NCBI GenBank assembly: GCA_001449105.1
Contig: LNIY01000001.1
Location: 248,001-312,000, forward strand
Length of the DNA stretch: 64,000 bases
Origin: Caulobacter vibrioides
Lineage (GTDB): Bacteria > Pseudomonadota > Alphaproteobacteria > Caulobacterales > Caulobacteraceae
Direction of reading: 5' to 3'
Within the stretch, counting starts at the first letter, position 1; every line of letters starts with the position of its first letter. This document shows, piece by piece, positions 18,601-27,033 of the stretch. The notes beneath the pieces are model-generated. The model saw nothing but the letters and a program-made list of their open reading frames with translations, was not told the origin of the DNA and searched no databases. The position numbers and the translations under genes were made by a program.

Positions 18601-21600
18601 GCAGGTGCGCTACGCCGACCGCTACGCCGGCGTCACCGACGCCACGACCGCCGCCGGCCTCGCCGCCTCGATCGGCGCCCTGCCCGCCTCGGCCGTCGCC
18701 ACCAGCTATCAGTACGACAAGGCCAGCCGCCTGACCCACACCACCGACGCCAACGGCGTGGTCACCCGGCAGGTCTACGACTACTTCGGCAACGTCGCCG
18801 AAGTACATCAGGCCGACGGCACGAGCGCAGCCGTGACGACCTATCGCCAGTACGACAAGGTCGGCCGCCTGACTTCCGAGAGCAAAGGCCTCGGCCCCTC
18901 GGCGGTGACCCGCAGTTGGACCTATGACGGCGCCGGCAACGTGCTGACGGCGACCAGCGGCGAAGGCGCGGTCACCAGCTACAGCTATGACAAGGCCGGA
19001 AACCAGCTTACCGAGACCGTGCAGCTGGCGGCCGGCGCGAGCGCCGTCACCACCAGGCAGTACGACGCCTTTGGCAACCTGGTGAAGGTCAGCGACCCCC
19101 GCGGCAACGTCGGCTTCTTCTACTACGACAAGCTGAACCGCCTGACGCTGCAGGTCGATCCTGAAGGCTACGGCACCGCCACCACCTACACGATCGGCGG
19201 CGAAGTCGCCTCGGTGCGGCGCTACGCGGCCAAGCCGACCGGCACGGGCTCCACCACCGTCCTGCCCACGCTGGCCAACGGCGCCGCCGACTCCGAAACC
19301 GTCTTCACCCGCGACAAGCTGGACCGCCTGACGCGGGTCACCGACGCCGAGGGCCACTACGAGAACTACACTCTCAACAGCTTCGGCGACCGCGTGTCGG
19401 TCCGCAACAAGCTGGGCGGCGTCACCACCAACGTCTTCGACAAGCGCGGCCAGCTGGTTGAGGAGACCCTGCCGGTCAAGACCTACCTCGCCAACGGGAC
19501 CGAGCAGTCGCAGACGGTCGTCAACCGGTTCGAGTACGACGCGCGCGGCAACCTCACCAAGCTGATCCAGGCCTCGGGCCTGGCCGAGCAGCGCACCACC
19601 ATCCGGGCCTACGACAAGCTGGACCGACTGGTCTCGACGACCTTCGATGCGGTCAACGTGATCAACGGCGCCTACTCTGGCACGCTCGCCTACACGCCGG
19701 TCGAGACCATCAAGTACGACCAGCGCGGCAACGTCATCGAGACGGTGAAGGCCGGCGGCGCCCGGACTCTGTTCTATTACGACGCCTTCGATCGCAAGAT
19801 CGCCGAGATCAGCGCCGGCGGCGCCCTCAGCGCCTGGACCTACGACAAGGCCGACAACGTCAAGACCTTCCGCGTCTACGAAACCCTGGTCGCCCAGCCG
19901 GCTAACGCCGGCGGCGCGGCCCCGGCCGGTTCGGGGGCCTACCGCGAGACCACCTACGCCTACGACAAGAACAACCGCCTGGTCTCGACCAGCATGGCGG
20001 GCCTGCGCGTCGGCCAGTCGGACGGCTCGGGCTACGGTACTGAAGTGGCGACCGCCACCACCCAGCGCGTCTACGACTTCATGGGCAACGTGCTCGAGGA
20101 GATCGACGCCCGCGGGATGAAGATCCTGCACACCTACGACAAGCTGGGCCGCGAGATCGCCCGGGTCGACCAGTCGAACTACCTCACCGTCTATACGCGC
20201 GACGCCGAGGGCAACGTCGTTTCCGAGACGCGCTACGCCAACCGGACGACCGATCCGGCCACCCGCGCCATCGTCGCCGACGCCGTCAACGACCGCACCA
20301 CCACCTTCACCTACGACCGCAACGGCCGCCGCCTGACCGAGACGCGGCTGAACGTGGCCACGGCTTCGGTCGACTCCGCCAGCGGCGTGATGTCGACCAC
20401 GACGAGCAACGCCACGATCGCCTACATCTACGACGGCCTTGGCAACATCACGCGCAAGACCGAAGCCAACGGCGACGCCGTCTTCCTCGAATATGACGCC
20501 CTGGGCCGTGAACAGCGCACCTGGACCGGCGGCTTCACTGACTATGCCGGAACCGGCGTGCAGCGCGAGACCGCCACCTATCGCGACGGTCTGGGGAACG
20601 TCGTCAGGACCCGCGAAGGAAAGGCCAACACCGCCCCCTCGGGCATCGAGCGGATCACCGAATATACCTACGACAAGGCCGGCCACGTCAGCACGGTGAA
20701 GGACCCGACGGGCTTCGTCGTCACCCTGGTCTACGACGCCGCCGGAAACCTGGCCCAGCAGTCGTACGACCGCCAGACCTCGGCCGTCGTCAACGGAAGC
20801 GCGGTCACCGTCGCCGACAAGACCGTCTATCGCTACGACGCCATGGGCCGCATCGTGCTCCAGCAGTCCACCGGCGCGAACGGCATGGGGGACAACACCC
20901 ACTTCCAGTACAACGCCTTCGGCGAACTGACCGGCCGCGGCGTCACCGCCGGCAACGTCCTGGCGCCGACCTACCAGGAGACCTTCGCCTACGACTCCGC
21001 CGGCCGGATGTGGAAGAGCAACTCCAGCGACGGCTCGGCCCGCCTGTTCGTCTACGACAAGGCCGGCAACGTCACCCTGACCATCGCCAGCAGCGGCGCC
21101 GCGGACCTGGGCGGCTACGCCTCCATCGACGCGGCCATCAACGGCCTGGGCTACGACGTCTTCACCGGCGCGGTCGCCTCGAACGCCGTCGCGGTGACCT
21201 ACACGACGTACAATAATCGCGGCCAGGCCAACCTGACCATCGAGCGCTGGCGACAGCTGTCGACCAGCGAGACGGTCGATCGGGTCTTCCGGGGCAGGTC
21301 CTACAACGCCTTCGGCGAGGTCAGCGCCGAGTTCGACCCCAGGGCCTACGCCGCCACGCCCTTCAACGCCGACTACGGCACGTACTTCACCTACAACACC
21401 ATGGGCCGGATCACCCAGAAGCAGGGTCCGGTGGTGAACTACACGCTCGAGAACGGCGCCATCCAGACCGGGCGCCCGACCGAGAACTACTACTACGACG
21501 TCTCTGGCCGCCTGGTCGGATCGCGTGACGCCAACGGCAACCTCAGCCGCCGCGTGCTGCTGGCCAACACCGGCCACGGCAAGGGCGCCGAGCCGATCGT

Positions 21601-24600
21601 CCTGGCCGAGTTCCACGCCGGCGGGACCGACTCCGCCAACACCGGCGTGATCCGCTACGGCGTCGACGTGTTCGGCGACGTCCGCACCATCACCAACGAG
21701 CTGGGCTACGTCACCAGCCAGACCTTCGACATGGCCGGCAGGGTCGTCTCGGTCACCAAGCCCCAGCGCGCGGGCCAGAGCACCGGCCTCACCGACTACT
21801 ACGCCTATGACGGCCTGGGTCAGCGCATCCGTCACTGGAACAACCAGTTCGGCGCCGGCTACGTCGAGCGAACCGACTACGACGCCCAGGGCCGCGTCAC
21901 CCAGACGATCGACTACGCCGGCGGCGTGACCGCCTACGCCTACGCCTGGAACGCGTCGCTCGCGACCAGCGGCATGGGGGCATTCGGCGGCACGACCAAG
22001 ACCACCACGCACATCAGCGGCCGCACGGCCACCGAGCAGCAGGACTATTTCGGCCGCATCGTCGCGCGCAGCGACCTGGGCGGTCACGCCTACAGCCTGG
22101 GGTTCGACTTCGCCGGACGTCTCAAGACCCAGACGAACACGGCGGGTCAGGACCTGAAGTACGGCTACTTCAACACCGGGCAGGTCGCCAGCGTGACCGA
22201 CGACGCCGAAGCCGTCGGCAGGTACGATCCGCTCGGCGGGGAGCGCCACTACTCGACCACGACCTTCTATGGCTACAACCTGGTCGGCAACAAGCTGAGC
22301 GAAACGCTCCAGTCCCACAGCTGGGGCTGGTACATCGAACGGCCGATCAATCCGTTTCCGAACCCGAACCCGAACTTTCCCGTCGAGGAAGTTCCGACCA
22401 TCCCGGAAGACGGCGAGACCGTCGAATATGATGAAACCCGCATCCAGTCGGTCACCTACGGCAGTTGGGACGCGCTCGGTCGCCTGACCAGGATCCACCT
22501 GGACGTTCCGACGATCGACACCACCGACGTCATCGTCGACTACGAGTACGACCTGAACGGCAACGTCCGCCGGGTGAAGTCGGACTACCAGAACCAGGTC
22601 ACCCTGGCCCGGACGTCTCAGGAATACTGGTACCGCTACGACAGCCAGAACCGCTTCATCCTGACCATGGGCTCGTTCGGCGGCGCGCGGGGCAGCGGTG
22701 CGATCACGGCCGGCGCGACCGGCCTCGAGATCACCTATGACGCCGCCGGCAACCGCGCCAGCACCAGCCGGACGACCTACACTCCGCCCAGCTACGTGGA
22801 CTACATCGGCATGATGCCGGGGTACTACACGGCGACCCAGGAGTTCTACCACTACACCGAGGACGGCTATCTCTCGCGCGTCACCTACGCCGAGACGAGC
22901 ACCGTGGATGCGCCCGGCGCGACGCCCTACGTCGTCGCCTCGGGCGTCCGCGTCGAAGAGGCCCGCGACCTGCTGGGCCGCGTGACCAATCACGTCGAGT
23001 ACAATCAGAACGGCGTCGTGGCCTATGGCCGCACCGCCACCTACGACGAACGCTCGCGCGTGCTGTACGACACCACCCAGCTTCTGCAGACCGACAACAA
23101 GCGGGTGTGGACGACGTCGTACTACACCTACAACGACGAAACCGCGCCCAACTCGGGCGTCTATGCCGGCCCCGACCTCGGCGGCGTGGTCACCCGCACC
23201 ACCAGTTCGTCCTACACCGTCGCGACGAACGGTTCGGTGAGCAGCCAGCCCTCGACCGACACCAAGACGAGCTATGTCTGGTGGGACGACGCCAAGCAGA
23301 GCGTGATCCGCCACAAGCCGGATACTGGCTCCGGCACCACCTACACCACCACCTTCGACTATGACGAGGCGGGCGTCGCCTCCAGCGCCGTGATCGCCGA
23401 CGGCCAGCCGCGCAACGTGACCTACGGCTCCAGCGCCTACGGCCAGATCACCTATCGCTACGTCGCGCCGCAATCGACGCCCGGCGCGGGCACCCGCCAC
23501 ACCTACCTCTATTTCGACGGCCTGAAATACGGCGAGATGGGCAACGACGGCCCGGTGCAACTCGACTACGCCGCGACCATCAACCGCCGCAACTACACCC
23601 AGACCAACGTCTTCAAATACGGCGCGGCCCAGGCGTTCGCCGACTTCGACCAGAGCTACGACCCCGTCAACGCAGACACGCCCGGAGCCGCTTCCGGCGG
23701 CTATGTCGTCCAGGACGGCGACACCCTGCAATCGATCGCCGCGGCGATGTGGGGCGACTCCAGCCTTTGGTACCTGATCGCCGAAGCCAACGGCCTGACC
23801 AGCGCCTCCAGCCTGGTCGGTGGGATGAGCCTGATCATCCCGAACAAGGTCGCCAACGCCCACAACACCAGCGAGACCTACCGCCCCTACGACCCGAACG
23901 AAGCGCTCGGCAACGTCACGCCCAGCAAGCCCAAGCCCGCCGCCAAGGACAAGCGCGGCTGCGGCGCGGCGCAGATCTTCGTGGCCATCATCGCCGTGGT
24001 CGTGGCCGCCATCGTCCTGCCGCACGCCACGGCGTGGATTTCCAGCACCCTGTTCAGCGCACCGGTCAGCGCGGCTGGCGTGGGCGCGGCCTTGGGCGCG
24101 GGCAGCACCGTGGTCACGACGGTGACCGCCACCGGCGCCCTCGTCACGACCACGCTCTCGGCCGGCGCCCTGATCGGGGGCGGCATCATCGCCGGCGCCG
24201 CCGGCAGCATCATCAGCCAGGGCGTCGGCCTGGCGATCGGCGCCCAGGACAAGTTCAGCTGGAACGCGGTCGCCATGGCCGCGATCGCCGGCGGCGTCAG
24301 CGCCGGCATCACCTCGGTTCCCGGCGTCTCCCAGGCGATCAAGGCGGCCGGCGGCGCGGGGTCCATCGGCGGCAGCATCGTGCGGGGCGTGGCCAGCAAC
24401 GTGGTGACCCAAGGCGTCGCCGTCGCCACCGGCCTGCAAAAGAACTTCGACTGGACCAACGTCGCCGTCGCCGGTGTCAGCAGCGGCGTCGCACGCTGGT
24501 TCTCGGGCACCGCCCTGGCCTCGGCGATGACCGAAACCCTCTCCAGGAGCGCCACCAACGCCACGGCCGGCCTGGTGGGCGGCGTCGCCGGCGTAGCCGC

Positions 24601-25888
24601 CCGCTCGCTGCTGGAAGGCAGCAACTTCGGCGACAACATCGTCGCGGCGCTGCCGGATATGATCGGCAATACGATTGGGAATGCGATTGCTGATGGGCTA
24701 GCTGCTAAATCAGCCAAAAATCCAGAGCATTACGAGCAAAACGAACAAAAAGAAAATATCAGATCAAATACAGCGCCTACGGCTACGGTCTCGGCTAGCG
24801 AAACGAAAGGCTATGGTTACTACGTCACGACCGACGGAGAGATAGACGATAATCGCTACATCACGATGCCGGAAGGTCGCGAGTATGTGCCGGGCGACAA
24901 CGAACTGACCCCGACCGCTCAGCAATCCGGCGACGGATCTGATATGGTTGAAGAAGTATTCGTGATAGCTAAGAGAAAATTCGATCAATCACGAAACTGG
25001 CTTCAGCGTCACATCATCGATCCCGTATCCAGCTTCTTCAGCCGCAGCAATTCTGAGGTGGCGACCAATAACGATTTGAGTATGGAGCCGGGTTTCTCAT
25101 CTGCCCTGCGATATGACCCGTCGACGTGGAGAACGCCAAGGCCGACAGTCAAGGTCAATGGTGTTCTGTATTATACTGACACCAAAAACTACGCTGGCGT
25201 TGATCGACTCATCCCGGTTTCAAGCGAACAGAAGCTTGAGGCCTACGACGCTAATGCGGCGCTACGTAGAGAAGCTGCGTGGGCAAGAATTAAGGGGTCA
25301 GCGGACGGCATTACCGGCGCCGTTACCTCGTTGGCTATCAACAACGCCAGCCCTGAAACCCAGATTGCAGCAATGAATGTCGCCGCATCGGCGGACGGCA
25401 TGCTCATGGCTGCCGGCTCGTTGCGCAGCGGCACGCCAAACTTCATGGGCGCAAGCCGCCCGACCATCGAGCCCGTGGCTGTTGGCCGACTGGAAGGCCT
25501 GTCTCCAGGCCAAGCCAAGCAAGCGGCTACGCCAGCGCAATTCAGCCTCGTTCCTGAAAGCTATATGAAGCCAGGCGTTGAAATAGATATGCGCCTCGCC
25601 CCCGCAAACTCAGGCCTCAACGCGGCAGGATTCCCGCGCAATGGACCTTGGTTTTGGCGCGAAATGGCGAAATCAAGTCCACAATACTTTGATGCAACGA
25701 ACAGAGCCCTTATACGCGCCGGTCGATCACCAATTGTGAATAAGGCCTGGGCAGATGAATTCCCTTCACATGCTGGTTTTTCTGGTGACAAACTCGTTCA
25801 CCACCACATAGATCAGGGCCCGATTGCGACACCAATTCCCGAAAAAGTTCACAGGGCTTGGTACAAAGCGCTTCATCCCAATCAATAG
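12602..25888 (+). CDS. Giant YD/RHS-repeat polymorphic toxin with nuclease tip
   Basis: This is a protein of about 4428 aa; ATG 12602 is preferred because of a G-rich site upstream, with GTG 12572 as the alternative. The N-terminal domain is that of large RHS proteins (FGRAGENVYVNAATGNL) without a classical signal peptide. A few YD repeats are followed by four or five FG-GAP/VCBS units (about residues 465-683, with DLNGDGKTD-like calcium loops). Dozens of further YDxxGR-type repeats run to about 3680. A LysM domain (about 3700-3752) precedes a hydrophobic Gly/Ala region (about 3792-4029) and a lower-GC tip. The tip ends in an HHH motif (His4400-4402) within GDKLVHHHIDQGP, typical of HNH/EndoVII-fold toxin nucleases. 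I see no RHS-associated core with DPxGL before the tip, and no PAAR domain. It likely attacks DNA or RNA of competitors; delivery route unknown. Confidence 0.93.
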   Translation: MVAVIAGSGLGLERSSAYVLGSRGTLGQASFGRAGENVYVNAATGNLVISNVDEMLIGRGEDARVARTYNSLGQLTDENQDNWITGLGRRLFGLTGTANTAGSKIYRTDWDGSEALYTYDAAKAAYVSTEGGGAYDTITFSGGVWGWKDGDTGVVEAYDPANGNRLQTVTDRDGNIQSYAYNSAGRPTRITNADGGYTELVWGGANGNLLAQLVSYKPDGSSALTRVRYTYDSLDRLSTVTVDLTPSDNSIADGKTYVTTYTYDGTSKRIASISQTDGSRLDITYTLVGSDYRVASLSQTVSAGVTRTTTFAYDTTQRKTVVTDASDTGTIGATTLIYTQEGQLLRVSGPSAGDGTPHYLSVDFQYNSSGDVTLVNQGGGNITAYTYDANGNCILERDPVGNGVARTYSSDNKLLTETRGRVVAAPNGPTVLAFENTSGVFTFRLPDGAQAPGFFDYTPSTGGKLLGLGDLNGDGKTDWIFSAPSYPNNLQIRSGGYQGGVEGYGVDWSVVALGDFDGDGNDDILFRKGEEYAYKRMMGVTPLGSHYIGPATGFSLVGVGDINGDGKDDILLQNPAGGAVTAWMMGSAGVASTLTISGIAAGSTVVAVGDLNGNGKADLILKNGSMISSALLDGNVVVGGGDIGEVSAGWSVSGLADANADGLMDIIFRHTDNTVAYWYMQNNVVGGWSTLAPSARGALAGVYQGALVSTVEGTTTRYVYNAQGHIRFALSPTGQVTEYRYNSYGQLSTTITYPAQAYSLSGLSQTQTPSESQLIAWVDGLANKSTTTRTDAYYDFRGNLATTISYGQTLADGSGDAAASSEITRTEYIYDQTGRLLSRQIVGASGSEVFVYDGLGRRIAATDFTGQSTTTAFQDASSTTVITLANGLTQTAVYDKTGALLTYTQSGAGVSTSTVQYEYDTVGRLRIVTDATGLKTRFLYDNLGRKTGEIDPNGTLTEYRYDTQNRLVRTIRYVTELTASQAVTMNPIQYTRPAAQHFDVNEWNIYDQAGRLVQTIGNDGAVVNYTYDRQSQLISATRFITLLDYTTRTNLMASTSTPTAPFAVTATPLDRTTRYYYDADGKLVGTLDGEGFLTRTLYDNAGRKIRTIAYSNRAAYALRPSGTLAQLIASIDPAATDIHNWFLYDNRGLLMAAIDGEGGITRYHYDRAGNLDQMVVGQKLTPAQVTGYQTTPPTLAGLPAAQAGQVLEVTNYTRDAYGKLLTETRVLTGGAQETDQYVYDAVGNLVKVTVAAGGADARRPPRRYDVLGRLTGELSGEGSAALAALGGSPSQAQVDQVWAEWGVLYAYDAAGRLISKTTPNSANAAGDKTVYYYDEDGALRFAINALGEVVEHRYRHLGRTQDTIVYASRISTSGLTGGLVTTALTNAVAAIARPGLDSTTTVVRNADGTIISSTDALGNVTVNGYNAFGERIWQTTPSSSGVINTAWNYDNRGLLNWTELDYISATGAITTQVTYDAFGRVIYQTDANGQTSSATYDRAGRTITTTDRTGKVTAYTYDGRGHTVSITDRNGKATLVGVNAFGRTLTTTTPEGLTTTVQKNAHGDTVQVTDGGGRVTTFTYDKDGNLKTATDAAGATTSGYDKAGRLSFTVDARGSKTSYTYDAASRVLTRKVDDGGLNLVTTYTYDAKGQQVRVTDPAGVITQFDYDQAGNKIMVTVDPDGLFLWTLYTYDAKGRVLTKVDGQAMEVDDRTIHYTYDKAGRLIYETVDPFDVSLTTSYTYDKNGNVTKRADPADGVTRYVYDAEGRLIWTVDPVGAVTRTSYDGEGRLVSTRRYANTVAAATLASWTSATLTDATVSAAVATSGADELSAFTYDGDGRLKYRLDSLSRPTEYVYDGSGNVTTVIEYGAAINAAADYTAAYVQGQINSLGLAGHAQTRVSRNAYDAANRLNYTVDAAGGVTEFTRDGAGNVIRTVRFAAAFTATGAVTTADLQAWAGANISASLNRVSRALYDGAGRAVYALDAENYLTEVKYDAASRIIRQVRYADRYAGVTDATTAAGLAASIGALPASAVATSYQYDKASRLTHTTDANGVVTRQVYDYFGNVAEVHQADGTSAAVTTYRQYDKVGRLTSESKGLGPSAVTRSWTYDGAGNVLTATSGEGAVTSYSYDKAGNQLTETVQLAAGASAVTTRQYDAFGNLVKVSDPRGNVGFFYYDKLNRLTLQVDPEGYGTATTYTIGGEVASVRRYAAKPTGTGSTTVLPTLANGAADSETVFTRDKLDRLTRVTDAEGHYENYTLNSFGDRVSVRNKLGGVTTNVFDKRGQLVEETLPVKTYLANGTEQSQTVVNRFEYDARGNLTKLIQASGLAEQRTTIRAYDKLDRLVSTTFDAVNVINGAYSGTLAYTPVETIKYDQRGNVIETVKAGGARTLFYYDAFDRKIAEISAGGALSAWTYDKADNVKTFRVYETLVAQPANAGGAAPAGSGAYRETTYAYDKNNRLVSTSMAGLRVGQSDGSGYGTEVATATTQRVYDFMGNVLEEIDARGMKILHTYDKLGREIARVDQSNYLTVYTRDAEGNVVSETRYANRTTDPATRAIVADAVNDRTTTFTYDRNGRRLTETRLNVATASVDSASGVMSTTTSNATIAYIYDGLGNITRKTEANGDAVFLEYDALGREQRTWTGGFTDYAGTGVQRETATYRDGLGNVVRTREGKANTAPSGIERITEYTYDKAGHVSTVKDPTGFVVTLVYDAAGNLAQQSYDRQTSAVVNGSAVTVADKTVYRYDAMGRIVLQQSTGANGMGDNTHFQYNAFGELTGRGVTAGNVLAPTYQETFAYDSAGRMWKSNSSDGSARLFVYDKAGNVTLTIASSGAADLGGYASIDAAINGLGYDVFTGAVASNAVAVTYTTYNNRGQANLTIERWRQLSTSETVDRVFRGRSYNAFGEVSAEFDPRAYAATPFNADYGTYFTYNTMGRITQKQGPVVNYTLENGAIQTGRPTENYYYDVSGRLVGSRDANGNLSRRVLLANTGHGKGAEPIVLAEFHAGGTDSANTGVIRYGVDVFGDVRTITNELGYVTSQTFDMAGRVVSVTKPQRAGQSTGLTDYYAYDGLGQRIRHWNNQFGAGYVERTDYDAQGRVTQTIDYAGGVTAYAYAWNASLATSGMGAFGGTTKTTTHISGRTATEQQDYFGRIVARSDLGGHAYSLGFDFAGRLKTQTNTAGQDLKYGYFNTGQVASVTDDAEAVGRYDPLGGERHYSTTTFYGYNLVGNKLSETLQSHSWGWYIERPINPFPNPNPNFPVEEVPTIPEDGETVEYDETRIQSVTYGSWDALGRLTRIHLDVPTIDTTDVIVDYEYDLNGNVRRVKSDYQNQVTLARTSQEYWYRYDSQNRFILTMGSFGGARGSGAITAGATGLEITYDAAGNRASTSRTTYTPPSYVDYIGMMPGYYTATQEFYHYTEDGYLSRVTYAETSTVDAPGATPYVVASGVRVEEARDLLGRVTNHVEYNQNGVVAYGRTATYDERSRVLYDTTQLLQTDNKRVWTTSYYTYNDETAPNSGVYAGPDLGGVVTRTTSSSYTVATNGSVSSQPSTDTKTSYVWWDDAKQSVIRHKPDTGSGTTYTTTFDYDEAGVASSAVIADGQPRNVTYGSSAYGQITYRYVAPQSTPGAGTRHTYLYFDGLKYGEMGNDGPVQLDYAATINRRNYTQTNVFKYGAAQAFADFDQSYDPVNADTPGAASGGYVVQDGDTLQSIAAAMWGDSSLWYLIAEANGLTSASSLVGGMSLIIPNKVANAHNTSETYRPYDPNEALGNVTPSKPKPAAKDKRGCGAAQIFVAIIAVVVAAIVLPHATAWISSTLFSAPVSAAGVGAALGAGSTVVTTVTATGALVTTTLSAGALIGGGIIAGAAGSIISQGVGLAIGAQDKFSWNAVAMAAIAGGVSAGITSVPGVSQAIKAAGGAGSIGGSIVRGVASNVVTQGVAVATGLQKNFDWTNVAVAGVSSGVARWFSGTALASAMTETLSRSATNATAGLVGGVAGVAARSLLEGSNFGDNIVAALPDMIGNTIGNAIADGLAAKSAKNPEHYEQNEQKENIRSNTAPTATVSASETKGYGYYVTTDGEIDDNRYITMPEGREYVPGDNELTPTAQQSGDGSDMVEEVFVIAKRKFDQSRNWLQRHIIDPVSSFFSRSNSEVATNNDLSMEPGFSSALRYDPSTWRTPRPTVKVNGVLYYTDTKNYAGVDRLIPVSSEQKLEAYDANAALRREAAWARIKGSADGITGAVTSLAINNASPETQIAAMNVAASADGMLMAAGSLRSGTPNFMGASRPTIEPVAVGRLEGLSPGQAKQAATPAQFSLVPESYMKPGVEIDMRLAPANSGLNAAGFPRNGPWFWREMAKSSPQYFDATNRALIRAGRSPIVNKAWADEFPSHAGFSGDKLVHHHIDQGPIATPIPEKVHRAWYKALHPNQ

Positions 25889-25896
25889 GACGTCAC

Positions 25897-26433
25897 ATGG
25901 ACGCTCTGTCGTTTAAGAACGCCCTTCAAAAGGCAAAGCCCTCGGTGGCCTCCCTTGTAGGTATCGGACTCAGCGGCGACGAGGCAGCGGAATTCGCCAC
26001 CTCGTTCGACATGCCAGAACGCGTGGACAAGCAAGGCAATGACCTTCCGGATTCCACGCTTCACGATCTCTTCTGGCGTTATGACCCCACCCGTGTGGAG
26101 GTGGGAATGGTCCGCTTCCGCGATACTCCCGAGCGAACGCAGGGTGGATATGTCATAGGCGATGTAGAGTCAGATTACCTATTTCTGGACAATTCATCCG
26201 GAGAGATCACCGTCCGAGACATTACCCAACCGGATCACACAATATGGAAATGCGCAGCGAACGGAGGACACTTCCTCGCAGCACTTGCTGAGTCCGCAAA
26301 ATACCTGAGTTCTTGTATTTTCAGCGACCAGTCAGGGACAAATCAGCAACAACAAACATTCAGCCACTGCGAACAGCTTGCTGGTGGCTCTTCCTACGGC
26401 AACTTCTATAGGATGCTTCTGGGCGTGGAGTAG
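25897..26433 (+). CDS. Putative immunity protein (SUKH/SMI1-KNR4-like)
   Basis: The 178-aa soluble protein starts eight bases after the toxin stop; the spaced ATG at 25897 is chosen over an upstream in-frame start that would overlap the toxin gene. The stretch DYLFLDNSSGEITVRDI, followed by a Trp and FLAALAESAKYL, resembles the beta-strand/helix core of SUKH-family immunity proteins. Its place directly behind a toxin tip is the classic position for the cognate antidote. The family call is moderate; the immunity role is inferred from context. GC content is lower than in the flagellar genes, like the tip. Confidence 0.75.
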   Translation: MDALSFKNALQKAKPSVASLVGIGLSGDEAAEFATSFDMPERVDKQGNDLPDSTLHDLFWRYDPTRVEVGMVRFRDTPERTQGGYVIGDVESDYLFLDNSSGEITVRDITQPDHTIWKCAANGGHFLAALAESAKYLSSCIFSDQSGTNQQQQTFSHCEQLAGGSSYGNFYRMLLGVE

Positions 26434-27033
26434 CGATCTGCGCGTTGTGGTTGCAGTTAGCGCAGGGGATGCCCCCTCAATCCAACACCCAGAACGGCAC
26501 GCCAGCTACCCGAGACATATCGATGATGAGCACGTCCCCGCTTGTCACCACCTTGCGTTAGATAGCCAGCGTGCAGGGCTTGGCGACGTGGTTCGCGCCC
26601 GGCGTCAGGAATGACAGAGCCTGGTCGAGCTTGCGGCCCGTCTTGTCGGTTAGCACGGCCAGCAACCAGTCCCGGCCGCCGTGCGACTGGCGGACGACGG
26701 CAACGTAGTCGCCGATCTCACCCCGCACGGTTTCCGGGGCCTCACAGCCGGCCGGGACGTCGCGGATGAAATGGAAAGCGTCGAACTCGTAGAGCTTCAG
26801 GCGCGCCCATCTGGACCTCGCAGGTGGGCACGCCGCCAGTCTATCACTAAGTCGTAGACGACGCAGTTGACGCCTCGGACCTCGTTGATGATCCGGGTGA
26901 CGGTCTTCCCCCGGATCTCCAAGCGAAATTCTAAGAAATCCACGGTCACGCCGTCGCTGGGGTCATCGTCATCGGTGGAGCACTAACCCCACGTTCTGAA
27001 CGGTGCGAGCGTCACCCATCACACCAACGGTCT
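26434..27033. other. Decayed 600-bp interval with gene remnants
   Basis: No intact gene is visible. The minus strand holds a broken GH97 C-terminal fragment (annotated separately) next to an unassigned 50-codon fragment at 26797-26949. The remainder shows no convincing coding pattern, repeat or RNA. It looks like a scar of past insertion and deletion between the toxin/immunity pair and the amidohydrolase gene. Confidence 0.6.
26477..26800 (-). pseudogene. Remnant of GH97 glycosidase C-terminal domain
   Basis: Reading the minus strand from 26800, the peptide begins LKLYEFDAFHFIRDVPAG and continues through GEIGDYVAVVRQ and RDWLLAVLTDK to LSFLTPGANHV. These match in order the conserved end of family 97 alpha-glucosidases (SusB-like): the FIRDVP turn, the E-GEVGDYV-VARR strand pair, the W-VGA-TDW motif and the L-FL-PG motif. 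An in-frame stop at 26558-26560 interrupts it, after which RKVVTSGDVL resembles the last beta strands. No catalytic (beta/alpha)8 part is present. It is a fragment, not a working gene. Confidence 0.6.

Noticed and set aside
12602..23650. CRISPR-like or tandem DNA repeat array
   Set aside because: The periodicity is at protein level (YDxxG repeats) and the DNA units diverge; there are no constant repeats with unique spacers.
15299..24439. 3046-codon open frame on the minus strand
   Set aside because: It lies wholly antisense to the RHS gene and its composition (Gly, Val, Asp, Ala, Arg) is that of a GC-rich shadow frame. The plus strand has clear YD repeats with domain order, so the antisense frame is not a gene.
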